From UBA2970 sp965221075 (GTDB taxonomy: Bacteria > Verrucomicrobiota > Verrucomicrobiia > Limisphaerales > AAA164-E04), in the NCBI GenBank assembly GCA_965221075.1, contig OZ244865.1, forward strand, positions 124,001 through 188,000: DNA of 64,000 nucleotides, given 5' to 3'. The notes under the pieces were generated by a model that was not told the DNA's origin, made no database searches, and worked only from the letters and a program-made list of their open reading frames with translations. Position numbers and translations under genes: made by a program. Every line of letters begins with the position of its first letter. Positions within the stretch are counted from its first letter, which is position 1. Shown here one piece after another: positions 1 through 8,634 of the stretch.

Positions 1-1125
1 GACCACCGCATGCTCCACCGCGGCGCGCAGCTCGCGCACGTTCCCGGGCCAGTCGTGATCCGCCAGGCGCCGGAGGGCCTCGGGGGCGAACTCCGCGGCC
101 TTCTTCCCGTTCTCCCGGGCCAGATCCCGCAGGAAATGCATCGCCAGCGCCGGGATGTCCTCCCTGCGCCGGCGCAGGGCCGGCAGCTCGATCTCCACCA
201 CGCGCAGGCGGTAGTAGAGATCCTCCCTGAAGCTCCCCTCGGCGATCAGCCTTCCCAGATCCTTGTTGGTGGCCGAGACCAGGCGGACATCGGCCTTGAT
301 GGTCCGGTTGGAGCCGACCCGCTCGAAGGTGCGCTCTCCCAGGGCGCGCAGCAGCTTGATCTGGGTGGAACCGTCGATCTCGCCGATCTCGTCCAGGAAG
401 AGAGTGCCCCCGGCCGCCTGCTCGAAACGGCCGATCCGGCGCTCCACGGCTCCAGTGAAGGCCCCCTTCTCGTGGCCGAACAGCTCGCTCTCCAGGAGGG
501 TGGGGGTCAGGCCGGCGCAGTGGACCGGCACCAGCGCCCTGCTGGAGCGGGGGCTCAGCTGGTGGATGGCCCGGGCGATCAGCTCCTTGCCCGTGCCGCT
601 CTCCCCGGTGATCAGGATGCTGACGGTCGAGGAGGCCACCCGGCGGACGTCCTCGAGCACCTTCCGCATCGCCGCCGAACCCCCGACGATCGATTCCAGG
701 GCCGACTGCTCCTGGCGCTCCCGCTTCAGGTCGGCGTTCTCCTGCTCCAGGGCCCTGATCCGGACGATGCGCGAGATCTTCTTCTCCAGGTCGTCCAGGA
801 TCATCCCCCCCTTGGAGATGTAGTCGTCGGCGCCGAGCTTCATCGCCTCGACCGCCACCTCCTCGGAGCCGTAGGCGGTCATGAGGATGCACGACGGGGG
901 GCGGGAGAGGCTCTTGGCCCGGGAGATCAGCTCCATCCCGTCCTCGCCCGGCATCTTCAGGTCGGTCAGGAGCACGTCCACCGGCTCGGTCCTGAGCAGG
1001 GAGAGGGCCGCGTCGGCGTTCTCCGCCAGGTAGACGTCGTAGCGATCCTCCAGGGTCGCCCTCAGGCCCTCCCGCTGGGTCCTCTCGTCGTCGACGATCA
1101 GCAGCAGGGGCTGCTTCCTGCGCAT
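1..1125 (-). CDS. sigma-54-dependent response regulator, NtrC family (3' end outside window)
   Basis: Cytoplasmic transcription activator that would be phosphorylated by the adjacent histidine kinase and drive sigma-54 promoters. From the start at 1125 the translation shows a receiver domain (acidic pair at D12-D13, phospho-acceptor D55 in LLTDLKMPG), a short linker, then an AAA+ domain with Walker A GESGTGKE, the sigma-54 contact loop GAFTGA and Walker B GGTLFLDEIGE. 375 codons are present; the reading frame runs off the left edge after the WPGNVREL segment, so the C-terminal HTH is not in the window. It begins 8 nt after the kinase stop, so the two form a two-component operon. The domain order is decisive; the regulon cannot be read from the sequence. 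Confidence 0.95.
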   Translation of the reverse strand, partial: MRRKQPLLLIVDDERTQREGLRATLEDRYDVYLAENADAALSLLRTEPVDVLLTDLKMPGEDGMELISRAKSLSRPPSCILMTAYGSEEVAVEAMKLGADDYISKGGMILDDLEKKISRIVRIRALEQENADLKRERQEQSALESIVGGSAAMRKVLEDVRRVASSTVSILITGESGTGKELIARAIHQLSPRSSRALVPVHCAGLTPTLLESELFGHEKGAFTGAVERRIGRFEQAAGGTLFLDEIGEIDGSTQIKLLRALGERTFERVGSNRTIKADVRLVSATNKDLGRLIAEGSFREDLYYRLRVVEIELPALRRRREDIPALAMHFLRDLARENGKKAAEFAPEALRRLADHDWPGNVRELRAAVEHAVV

Positions 1126-1133
1126 GCCGGGAT

Positions 1134-2342
1134 TCACGGCAGGGCGCCCTCGGACCTCGCCCCGGACAGGAGCGGAGGGTGGCCGGGACGATCCGGGAAC
1201 CAGATGCGGAACCGGATGCCCCTCCCCTCCCTCTGCTCCACATGGATCCTTCCCTGGTGCTGGGCGACGATCTGGTGGACGATCATCAGGCCCAGGCCCG
1301 CCCCGGTGTCCCGGGTGGTGTAGTAGGGCTCGAATATCCGGGGGAGCTGCTCCCGGGAGATCCCGGGACCGGTGTCCTCCACGGTCAGCCACACCCCCCG
1401 ATCCTCCCCGGAAGTGCTCAGGATCAGCTCTCCGTCCCGCTCCATGGCCTGCATGGCGTTCTTGATCAGGTTGATCAGGATCTGCTTGATCTGCGATGCG
1501 TCCAGCAGCGCCCGGACCGGGCCGGGATCCAGCCGGAGCACGACTTCGAGCCCGCGGTTCCCGATCTCGGGCCTGAGCAGATCCAGGGTGTCCTTCACCA
1601 CCCAGTTCAGATCGATCAACTTCCTTTCGAGCTGGACCGGACGGACCGCCCCGAGGTACTGGCGGACGGTGTAGTCCAGCCGGGTCAGCTCGGAGCGAGC
1701 GATCCGCAGGTACTCCCTCAGCTTCTCCGCCCCACCGGGAGGATCCCCTTCGGGGACCTCCAGCTTCCCCAGCTGCCGCTCGGCCAGCTGGAAGTGGATC
1801 TGCAGGGCGTTGAGGGGATTGCCCAGCTCGTGGGCGACGCTGGCGGCCATCAGGTGGAGGGCCTGGCCCCGCTCGCTCTCCACGGCCTCCTGCTTCTCCC
1901 GCATGCTCTGGGTGGCGTCCTGCAGAACCAGCACCACACCCCCGGTCTCGTGGATCCTGCGGTCCAGGGCCACCACGGTGACATGCAGGTAGCGCCTTTC
2001 CGGATAGTCGATCTCGGCCTCGAAGGTGTGGACCGGCTCGGCATCCGCTCCGTCGAGGGAGCCCAGGCGCCTCCGGATCGGGTCCGGAAGGAAGCGGCTG
2101 TCGTTCTCGCCGTCGACCTGGCTGGCGGAGAAGCCCAGCATCGAGCTGGCGGCGCGGTTGACGTAGCTGATCCGGCCCCGATCGTCGATCACCAGCACGC
2201 CGTCGTGGATGGTGTTGAACAGGGTCTCCAGGAAGGCGTACTGCCTCTGGAGATGGTCGAGCATGGTGGGGATGCTCTCCGGATCGAGCCTCTGGATCCG
2301 CCCGATCGCCTTCTCCAGGAAGCTGGACACCTGCTTGATCAT
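1134..2342 (-). CDS. PAS-domain sensor histidine kinase, NtrB/AtoS-like, partner of the downstream regulator
   Basis: Autophosphorylating sensor of 402 aa. No membrane segment is visible, so it is probably cytoplasmic. Order: N-terminal helical stretch (1-35), PAS domain (about 40-145, IHDGVLVIDDRGRISYVN), HisKA dimerisation domain with phospho-acceptor H171 in VAHELGNP, then the HATPase domain with N-box NLIKNAMQAM, G1 DTGPGIS and G2 GAGLGLMIV. The start ATG at 2342 gives MIKQVSSF. The frame is open much further upstream, but that extension is antisense to nothing and simply overlaps corA, so it is a shadow. The 3' end is followed after 8 nt by the sigma-54 regulator. Signal sensed by the PAS domain is unknown. 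Confidence 0.93.
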   Translation of the reverse strand: MIKQVSSFLEKAIGRIQRLDPESIPTMLDHLQRQYAFLETLFNTIHDGVLVIDDRGRISYVNRAASSMLGFSASQVDGENDSRFLPDPIRRRLGSLDGADAEPVHTFEAEIDYPERRYLHVTVVALDRRIHETGGVVLVLQDATQSMREKQEAVESERGQALHLMAASVAHELGNPLNALQIHFQLAERQLGKLEVPEGDPPGGAEKLREYLRIARSELTRLDYTVRQYLGAVRPVQLERKLIDLNWVVKDTLDLLRPEIGNRGLEVVLRLDPGPVRALLDASQIKQILINLIKNAMQAMERDGELILSTSGEDRGVWLTVEDTGPGISREQLPRIFEPYYTTRDTGAGLGLMIVHQIVAQHQGRIHVEQREGRGIRFRIWFPDRPGHPPLLSGARSEGALP

Positions 2343-2365
2343 CGCCGGAGGGGAAGCGCGGCCGG

Positions 2366-3364
2366 TCAGAACCACTTCCTGCGCTTGAAGTACCAGAAGG
2401 TGGCCGCGGTGAGGGCCAGGGAGCCCGCCAGGGCGATGCCGTAGCCCCAGGGCTGGTCCAGCTCGGGCATGTCCTTGAAGTTCATCCCGTACCAGGTGCC
2501 CACCAGGGTCATGGGCATGGTCACCAGGGTGATCATGGTCAGCAGCTTGACGATCTCGCCGGTCTGGTTGGAGGAGAGGTTGAGGTACACCTGCAGAATG
2601 CCGGTCAGGGAGTCGGTGTAGGTCTGCGCCCGCTCGTAGATGCGGAAGAGGCCGTCGTAGATGTCCCGGTAGTAGGGAACCATCCGGGGGCGGATCTGCT
2701 TGAACTCCCCATGGGCCAGGCGGGCCAGCACCTGGCGCTGGGGCTCCATGATCTGGCGCAGGTGGAAGACCTCCTTCTTGATCTCGATGATCCGGTTGAG
2801 CGTCGACTTGGAGGTGCCTTCCAGGACCGATTCCTCGATCTCCGAGATCTCCAGCGCCAGCTCCTCGAGGGCCGGGCGGTAGTTGTCGACCAGCGCGTCG
2901 AGAAGCAGGTGGGCCACACGGTCCGGAGCCTTGGCAATGCTGGACTTGCTGCGGGCCGCCAGCTCCCCGGCCCGCTCGATGCTGCTGATCGACTTGTCGT
3001 GGATGGTGACCAGGAACTTCCTGCCGAGGAAGAAGTTCAGGCCGCTGGTGGCGAACACCCCGTCCTTGCGGCTGTAGTCCACCGCGTGGACCACCAGGAA
3101 CAGGTAGGGCGAGAACTGGTCGTCCTCCTTGGGCTCGTACTCCTCCACCTTGGGACTGGAGATCTCCTTGGTGCAGTCCTCGATGGAGAGCGGATGGAAC
3201 TTGAAGATGTCCTGGAGCACGGTCCTGGCCTCCTCCGGCGTGGGGCTCTCCAGATCGATCCACAGGAAGAGCTGGGTGTCGGCCAGGATGGTGGGCATCA
3301 GGAAGGGCTCGATGTCCTGGCTGGCCAGCCGGCCCTGGGTCGAGAAGGTGTAGGATCGGATCAT
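2366..3364 (-). CDS. corA: CorA-family magnesium/cobalt transporter
   Basis: Inner-membrane divalent cation channel (Mg2+, possibly Co2+/Ni2+ or Zn2+). The 332-aa protein has the long acidic and coiled N-terminal cytoplasmic domain of CorA, then two C-terminal membrane segments (about 270-290 and 305-325). The selectivity signature YGMNF lies between them at residues 292-296, and the tail is basic (FKRRKWF). The start chosen, ATG at 3364, gives MIRSYTFS. An upstream in-frame ATG at 3442 would add 26 residues that run through a parS-like palindrome, so it is unlikely. The gene lies between the kinase and mnmG on the same strand. The upstream gap of 136 bp to mnmG carries the two parS-like sites. 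Confidence 0.93.
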   Translation of the reverse strand: MIRSYTFSTQGRLASQDIEPFLMPTILADTQLFLWIDLESPTPEEARTVLQDIFKFHPLSIEDCTKEISSPKVEEYEPKEDDQFSPYLFLVVHAVDYSRKDGVFATSGLNFFLGRKFLVTIHDKSISSIERAGELAARSKSSIAKAPDRVAHLLLDALVDNYRPALEELALEISEIEESVLEGTSKSTLNRIIEIKKEVFHLRQIMEPQRQVLARLAHGEFKQIRPRMVPYYRDIYDGLFRIYERAQTYTDSLTGILQVYLNLSSNQTGEIVKLLTMITLVTMPMTLVGTWYGMNFKDMPELDQPWGYGIALAGSLALTAATFWYFKRRKWF

Positions 3365-3390
3365 GGCCTCGCCCCGGCTCGATGGCGGAA

Positions 3391-3405
3391 TGTTCCACGT
3401 GGAGC
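3391..3405. promoter_or_regulatory. parS-like ParB-binding palindrome, site 1
   Basis: TGTTCCACGTGGAGC closely matches the known parS core GTTCCACGTGGAAC; one base of the right arm differs (G for A). It lies in the corA-mnmG intergenic gap. Bases 3384-3403 form an exact 20-bp direct repeat with 3478-3497 around site 2. mnmG (gidA) beside parS/parAB near oriC is a common arrangement, which supports the reading. Confidence 0.6.
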
Positions 3406-3484
3406 GCTTTCCCGGATCCGGCCGGGCCGGCGCTCCGGCCAAGCGGCCGGCGGCGGGCCGGGGCGTCGCGCCCCGGCGGCGGAA

Positions 3485-3500
3485 TGTTCCACGTGGAACG
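3485..3500. promoter_or_regulatory. parS-like ParB-binding palindrome, site 2
   Basis: TGTTCCACGTGGAACG contains the perfect 14-bp palindrome GTTCCACGTGGAAC, identical to the parS core known from Pseudomonas and close to the Bacillus site. It abuts the mnmG stop codon (3501-3503) and lies 94 bp from the weaker site 1. The parA and parB genes themselves are not in the window. Confidence 0.7.
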
Positions 3501-5357
3501 TCATCCCCGGCTCCTCCCCCGCTTCAGGGCCACCATGAGCAGGCCGATGTCCGAGGGGGTGACTCCCGAGATCCGGGACGCCTGCCCCAGCGTCTCGGGC
3601 GCCACCCGCTGCAGCTTCTCCCTGCCCTCGCTGCTCAGCCCCCGGATGCCGGCGTAGTCGATCCAGGCGGGAAGGGACCGGCTCTCCAGCCGGCGGAACC
3701 TGCGGACCTCCTCCTCCTGCCGGGAGATGTAGCCCTCGTACTTCAGGGCGATCGACACCTGCTCGGCGGCCTCGGGATCCAGGGTGGGATTCCGGTCCGG
3801 CAGGGCGTGGTAGCCGAGCTCCGGCCTCTTGAGCAGCTGCGCCAGCGAGGAGCCGTTGCGGCGCGTGCGCCGCAGCCGATCCAGCTCCTCGCCGATGGCC
3901 CGCTCCTTGCGCTGGAACTCCCCGAAGCGCCGATCGTCGAGAAGGCCGCAACCATGGGCGATGCGGGAGAGCCTCAGGTCGGCGTTGTCCTGGCGCAGCA
4001 GCAGGCGGTGCTCGGCCCGGGAAGTGAACATGCGGTAGGGCTCGCTGGCCCCCTTGGTGACCAGGTCGTCGATCAGGACCCCGATGTAGGCCTGGTTGCG
4101 GCCCAGGACCAGGCCCTCCTCCTGGCGGACCCTGCGGGCCGCGTTGATCCCGGCCATCAGCCCCTGGGCGGCGGCCTCCTCGTAGCCCGAGGTGCCGTTG
4201 ATCTGGCCGGCCAGGTAAAGGCCCCGGCAGGCGCGGGCCTCCAGAGTCGACTTCAGCTGCACCGGCAGCACGTAGTCGTACTCCACCGCGTAGGCGGGCC
4301 GGAGGATCTCCGCCTGCTCGCAGCCCCGGATCGTGCGGACCAGCTCCACCTGGAGCTCGTAGGGCAGGCAGGTCGAGAAGCCGTTGAGGTAGTACTCGTC
4401 GGTGGCGATCCCCTCGGGCTCCAGGAAGATCTGGTGGGTCTCCCGATCCCCGAACCGGACGAACTTGTCCTCGATGGAGGGGCAGTAGCGGGGGCCGGGA
4501 GACTCCAGCCCGCCGCTGTACATCGGGGAGAGATGCAGGTTGTCGAGGATCAGGCGGCGGGTCCGGGCCGTGGTCGAGGTCGCATGGCAGGGCAGCTGGC
4601 GCGGGATCCGGTCCAGGATCGCGGGCTCCTCCTCCGCCGCCTCCCCGCCGCGGGAGGGAGCCTTCCAGTAGCTGAACCTGGGAGGCGGCTCGTCTCCGGG
4701 CTGCTCCTCGAGGCTGGAGAAGTCGATGGACCTGCGGAGCAGCCTCGGCGGCGTGCCGGTCTTGAGCCGGCCCAGCTCCAGGCCCAGCTCCCGGAGCGAG
4801 CCGGAGAGGCCCGACGCCGCCGACTCCCCCGAGCGTCCCCCGCGGCTCCGGTTCTGGCCCACATGCATCAGCCCCATGAGGAAGGTCCCGGTGGTCAGCA
4901 CCACGGCCTGCGCCAGGTACCGGACTCCCAGGCTGGTCTCCACTCCACCGGCCTCACCGTCCCGGTTCACCACGCGCACGGCCTGCCCCTGGATCAGGGT
5001 CAGGTTCGGCTGCCGCTCGCAGATCCACTTGAGCCGGAACTGGTAGGCCTTCTTGTCGCACTGGGCCCGGGGAGCCCGGACCGAAGGCCCCTTGCTCAGG
5101 TTGAGCATGCGGAAGTGAAGCCCGGAGCGATCGGTGTTGATCCCCATCTCTCCTCCCATGGCGTCGATCTCCCGGGCCAGGTGCCCCTTGGCCAGGCCGC
5201 CGATGGCCGGGTTGCAGGACATCTGGCCGATGGTGTCCATGTTGAGGGCCAGCATCAGGGTGCCGGCCCCCATGCGGGCGGCGGCCAGGGCCGCCTCGAC
5301 CCCGGCGTGGCCGCCCCCCACCACGATCACCTCGAACTTCCGGGGGTAGACGAACAT
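3501..5357 (-). CDS. mnmG: tRNA uridine-5-carboxymethylaminomethyl modification enzyme MnmG (GidA)
   Basis: FAD-dependent enzyme that with MnmE installs the 5-carboxymethylaminomethyl group on wobble uridine 34 of several tRNAs, in the cytoplasm. 618 aa, the usual length. Visible motifs: FAD dinucleotide fold VVGGGHAGVEAA near the N-terminus, the MSCNPAIGGLAKGHL block, GPRYCPSIEDKFVRF, and the C-terminal SRAEHRLLLRQDNADLRL and ISRQEEEV segments. The start ATG at 5357 gives MFVYPRKFEV. It begins one base after the pgi stop region, so it is probably co-transcribed with pgi. The usual neighbour rsmG is absent; instead two parS-like sites and corA follow. Confidence 0.96.
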   Translation of the reverse strand: MFVYPRKFEVIVVGGGHAGVEAALAAARMGAGTLMLALNMDTIGQMSCNPAIGGLAKGHLAREIDAMGGEMGINTDRSGLHFRMLNLSKGPSVRAPRAQCDKKAYQFRLKWICERQPNLTLIQGQAVRVVNRDGEAGGVETSLGVRYLAQAVVLTTGTFLMGLMHVGQNRSRGGRSGESAASGLSGSLRELGLELGRLKTGTPPRLLRRSIDFSSLEEQPGDEPPPRFSYWKAPSRGGEAAEEEPAILDRIPRQLPCHATSTTARTRRLILDNLHLSPMYSGGLESPGPRYCPSIEDKFVRFGDRETHQIFLEPEGIATDEYYLNGFSTCLPYELQVELVRTIRGCEQAEILRPAYAVEYDYVLPVQLKSTLEARACRGLYLAGQINGTSGYEEAAAQGLMAGINAARRVRQEEGLVLGRNQAYIGVLIDDLVTKGASEPYRMFTSRAEHRLLLRQDNADLRLSRIAHGCGLLDDRRFGEFQRKERAIGEELDRLRRTRRNGSSLAQLLKRPELGYHALPDRNPTLDPEAAEQVSIALKYEGYISRQEEEVRRFRRLESRSLPAWIDYAGIRGLSSEGREKLQRVAPETLGQASRISGVTPSDIGLLMVALKRGRSRG

Positions 5358-5358
5358 G

Positions 5359-6930
5359 CTACTCCGCTTTCTGGAATAGGGTTCCGAAGGGATCCTCCTG
5401 CGGGATCCTGCGGAAGGAGCCGGGACGGCTGGCCGCCAGCCTCCGGCCGATTCTCCATACCCGCTCCTCCTCCCCCTTCCGATCCAGGCGGGCGCAGATC
5501 TCCTCCGCACTGTAGCCCCGCTGGGGATTGCGTCCGAGGAAGTCCATCACCTCCCTCTGCAGCGCGATCACCTGCCCGGCAGCCTTCTTCCCCGCCTCGA
5601 CTCCAGGCTGGTGGTAGGCGTTGATGTCGATCATCGAGGCGTAGATCCCCACCGCGCGCTCGAAGAGGGCGATCAGGGCGCCCAGGCTCCGGGCATCGAT
5701 CCTGGGGAGGGTGATGGACAGGGACCTGCGCCCCTTGCGGGAGAGGGCCTCCTGGGTCCCCGAGCAGAATCCGGACAGGTAGTCCCCCGAGCGGATCCCC
5801 TCCTCCACCTCGATCCCCTGCCCTTCCCGGTCCTCGAGCACGTCTACGAAAGTGGCGAAGAAGTCGTCCCTGCCGTCGATCAGCTGCTGCACATAGGCAT
5901 GCTGATCGGTGGAGCCCTTGTTCCCGAGAACGGCGATGCCCTGGGCGACGGGGACTCCTCGCCGATCCCGATCCTTGCCCAGGGACTCCATCACCAGCTG
6001 CTGGAGGTAGCGGGAGAGCAGCTCCAGGCGATCTCGGTACGGCAGCAGGACCATATGGCGGTCTCCCCTGCCCCCCCCGCAGTGGTGCCAGGCGGCGGCC
6101 AGAAGGGCGGCGGGATTGTCCTCGAGGCGGGGCTCCCGCCCGGCCTGGTCCATGAGCCGGGCTCCCTCCAGAAGGGCGGCCACCTCCACCCCGTGCAGCG
6201 CGGCCGGAAGCAGCCCCGCCGCGGACATCACGCTGGTGCGGCCCCCGACCCAGTCCCACATGCAGAAGCGCTGCAGCCATCCCTGATCCCGGGCCAGGCG
6301 ATCCAGCCGGCTCCCCTCCCCAGTGGCCGCCACGGCATGGCGGGCGAAGTCCAGGCCCCGGCGGGAGTAGGCGGCCCTGGCTTCGAGCATCCCGTTTCGA
6401 GTCTCGACGGTCCCTCCCGACTTGGAGATAACCAGGACCAGGGTCCGGTCCAGCTCCCCTTCCAGATCCCGGAGCGTGCCGCCGATTCCGTCGGGATCGG
6501 TGTTGTCCAGGAAATGGAGGCGGAGCCCCGTGGTTCCCAGGGCCCGGTAGAGGAACTGCGGTCCGAGGGCCGAGCCGCCGATGCCGACCACCAGGGCGTG
6601 CTGGAAGCCGCCCCCCTCCCCTTTGAGCCGTCCTCCGTGGACGCGTCCGGCGAAATCCTCGACCGCCGCGATCGAGGACCCGATGGCCTCGGCGATGGCC
6701 GGATCGGGCGCACGCTGCGCGTCGCGCAGCCAGTAGTGGCCCACCATCCGGTTCTCGTCGGGATTGGCGATGCCGCCCTTCTCGAGAGCCTCCATCTCCC
6801 CGAGGGCCCGGCGGATCGCCGGACGGAGGGCCTCCTTGTCCTCCTGCTCCATGCGCAGGCGGCTGAAGTCCAGGAGGATGTCCAGCGAGGGAATCTCCAG
6901 GCTCCACTGGCGGAAGCGCTCCCAGCTCAT
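5359..6930 (-). CDS. pgi: glucose-6-phosphate isomerase
   Basis: Cytoplasmic interconversion of glucose-6-phosphate and fructose-6-phosphate in glycolysis and gluconeogenesis. 523 aa with two SIS domains: VVGIGGSALGPQFLYRALG and the phosphate-binding VISKSGGTVETRNG in the first, then GNKGSTDQHAYVQQL with the catalytic His in the second. The motif style and the C-terminal extension after the GVEAGKKAA segment resemble the Bacillus/cyanobacterial type more than the E. coli type. The ATG at 6930 overlaps the stop of the upstream secreted propeller protein by 4 nt, and mnmG follows at once, so the three form a coupled run. Confidence 0.95.
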   Translation of the reverse strand: MSWERFRQWSLEIPSLDILLDFSRLRMEQEDKEALRPAIRRALGEMEALEKGGIANPDENRMVGHYWLRDAQRAPDPAIAEAIGSSIAAVEDFAGRVHGGRLKGEGGGFQHALVVGIGGSALGPQFLYRALGTTGLRLHFLDNTDPDGIGGTLRDLEGELDRTLVLVISKSGGTVETRNGMLEARAAYSRRGLDFARHAVAATGEGSRLDRLARDQGWLQRFCMWDWVGGRTSVMSAAGLLPAALHGVEVAALLEGARLMDQAGREPRLEDNPAALLAAAWHHCGGGRGDRHMVLLPYRDRLELLSRYLQQLVMESLGKDRDRRGVPVAQGIAVLGNKGSTDQHAYVQQLIDGRDDFFATFVDVLEDREGQGIEVEEGIRSGDYLSGFCSGTQEALSRKGRRSLSITLPRIDARSLGALIALFERAVGIYASMIDINAYHQPGVEAGKKAAGQVIALQREVMDFLGRNPQRGYSAEEICARLDRKGEEERVWRIGRRLAASRPGSFRRIPQEDPFGTLFQKAE

Positions 6931-7856
6931 GGCCCGGCGTCCCCGTCCCCGAAGCGCATGCGGCAGCGGAACAGGGTGGGACGGGTGTCCTCCGGCGCCG
7001 CCAGCCTGGGCTGTCCGTTGTTGTCGGTGAGCAGCCAGACGATGTCCCCCTCCACCAGGATCCCCTCCATCGATCCCGCAAGCGGGAAGGAGGCGCGGTA
7101 GCGGTTCCCCTCCGAACGCTCGACGTCCTGGTAGCGCAGGACGCGGAGGATGGTCCGCTTGTCGGGATCCATCTCCACCACCAGCCAGGCGTCCCTCATC
7201 AGCACGTAGAGCTTGCCGTCGTGCCAGTCGAGGCCGGAGTAGTGGGGGTCGGGCCAGAGGTTCTCCCGCGGCTTGCAGAGGAAGCTGTGGAGCATCTTCC
7301 CGGTGGCGGGATCGAACTCGAAGAGCCTTCCCTTGCTGCGCTCGTTGGCCAGGAAGAGACGCCCGCCGCCCATGGCGATGCCCTCGAGGGAGGCGTTGCG
7401 GTCGCGGGGACTGAAATGCCGGCGGGCCTGGGAGAGATCCAGATCCAGCGTCTCGATGCGGCCCGCGGAGGGGATCCGGAGCACGCGCCGTTCGTACTCG
7501 TCGGATATGTAGAGAGTCCCTTCGCCGTCGAAGGCCAGGCCCTCCACGTCGAAGCGGCGGCTGCCCAGATCGGGCAGGGGATCGGGCAGGCGGTACCCGG
7601 GATGGCGGTAGAGCCGGGCCACGTCGGAGTCCGGGGAGAAGCGGATCCCGTAGATCGCCAGCTCGGCGTCTCGCACCACCAGGAGATCCCCCTCGGGACT
7701 CCGTTCGATGCCCGAGGCGTCGAAGCGGCCCTCGGGAGGATCCAGGCGCCAGGCCGCCTCCAGCTCCAGGCGTCCGACGGCGTATTCCGCATCGCCGTCC
7801 TGGGCGGCGGCCCCCCAGGGAAGAAGGCAGAGGAAAAGAGGCGCCAGCCTTGACAT
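6927..7856 (-). CDS. secreted phytase-like / SdiA-regulated beta-propeller protein
   Basis: 309-aa protein with a Sec signal peptide (MSRLAPLFLCLLPWGAAAQ) and a propeller-like series of segments such as DASGIERSPEGDLLVV, DVEGLAFDGEGTLYISDEYERRVLRI, SLEGIAMGGGRLFLANERSKGRLFEFD and SMEGILVEGDIVWLLTDNNGQP. This recurring EG..-D pattern is typical of esterase-like phytase and SdiA-regulated (YjiK) families. Exact substrate is unknown; extracytoplasmic location is inferred from the signal peptide. The ATG at 7856 was chosen because it starts the signal peptide; the 32 upstream in-frame residues do not resemble one. The stop overlaps the pgi start by 4 nt (ATGA). A TTGACA hexamer on this strand at 7989-7984 has no convincing -10. 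Confidence 0.75.
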   Translation of the reverse strand: MSRLAPLFLCLLPWGAAAQDGDAEYAVGRLELEAAWRLDPPEGRFDASGIERSPEGDLLVVRDAELAIYGIRFSPDSDVARLYRHPGYRLPDPLPDLGSRRFDVEGLAFDGEGTLYISDEYERRVLRIPSAGRIETLDLDLSQARRHFSPRDRNASLEGIAMGGGRLFLANERSKGRLFEFDPATGKMLHSFLCKPRENLWPDPHYSGLDWHDGKLYVLMRDAWLVVEMDPDKRTILRVLRYQDVERSEGNRYRASFPLAGSMEGILVEGDIVWLLTDNNGQPRLAAPEDTRPTLFRCRMRFGDGDAGP

Positions 7857-8109
7857 CGGACGGAAACGGTGGCAGGCTACCAGGCGTCCGGGTGCGTCAT
7901 CCGGAACGGGAACGGCATATCGAAGGACGGCCAGGAAAAGCGACACGCACATCGGGGGCAGACTGCACTGCCCGATCGCCGGGTGTCAAGCTCCGCATGT
8001 GACTTGATGCCACGCAGGGACTTTTTGTCCCGATCGGCGGCGCGGGATTGGGCTTGCGATCCGCGGGCAAAGGGGCGAGGATGAGCCCCGGCACCCGGCC
8101 GCATCGTAC

Positions 8110-8622
8110 ATGGACGGACCCAAGCGGCTCATCTTCATCTGCACCGGCAACTTCTACCGGAGCCGGCTGGCGGAGCTGCTGTTCAACCACTACAACCTGG
8201 AGGCCGGGCTCCCGTGGAGCGCCGAGTCCCGGGGCGTCCTGGAGAACGTCTCGCGGCAGGGGATCTCGCCCCATGCCGTGGAGTTCCTGCGCAGCCGGGA
8301 GCTGGAGGAGCTGGCCGGGCTGCCCCGGGATCCGGAGCCGCTCAAGGTGGGCGACTTCGAGGAGGCGGGCCTGCTGGTGGCCATGAGCCGCGCCGAGCAC
8401 GAGCCCCTCCTGAGGGATCGGTTCGGGCAGATCCCCCGCATTCTGGCAGGCCGCGGCCGCCTTCGCTACTGGAACGTGTGCGACGTTCCCGAGGAGAGCC
8501 TGGGCCTGTCGCGGTTCTTCGGCAGGGAGGCGGCGCCCTCCCAGCCTCCCGAGAGCGGGACCGAGCACATCGACTTCGCCATCCGCAGCCTTCTGCAGGA
8601 GCTCGGGAAGGACGCGGCCTGA
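8110..8622 (+). CDS. low-molecular-weight protein tyrosine phosphatase-like protein
   Basis: 170-aa cytoplasmic protein of the LMW-PTP/arsenate reductase fold. The N-terminal FICTGNFYRSRLAELLF holds the P-loop C-x5-R: nucleophile C12 and R18, with the conserved Asn in the loop. The usual second P-loop Cys (CRS) is Tyr here. A WNVCDVPEE segment near residue 118 may supply the general acid Asp of the D-P loop, though the order is D-V-P. The rest follows the family (SRGVLE near the N-terminus, MSRAEHEPLL in the middle). It lies 12 nt upstream of aroG and likely shares its transcript. Phosphotyrosine phosphatase activity is inferred, not certain. Confidence 0.8.
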   Translation: MDGPKRLIFICTGNFYRSRLAELLFNHYNLEAGLPWSAESRGVLENVSRQGISPHAVEFLRSRELEELAGLPRDPEPLKVGDFEEAGLLVAMSRAEHEPLLRDRFGQIPRILAGRGRLRYWNVCDVPEESLGLSRFFGREAAPSQPPESGTEHIDFAIRSLLQELGKDAA

Positions 8623-8634
8623 GACCGGACCAAG

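Noticed and set aside
10..1323. Plus-strand open frame of 437 codons at the left edge
   Set aside because: The minus strand encodes an unmistakable NtrC-type regulator there.
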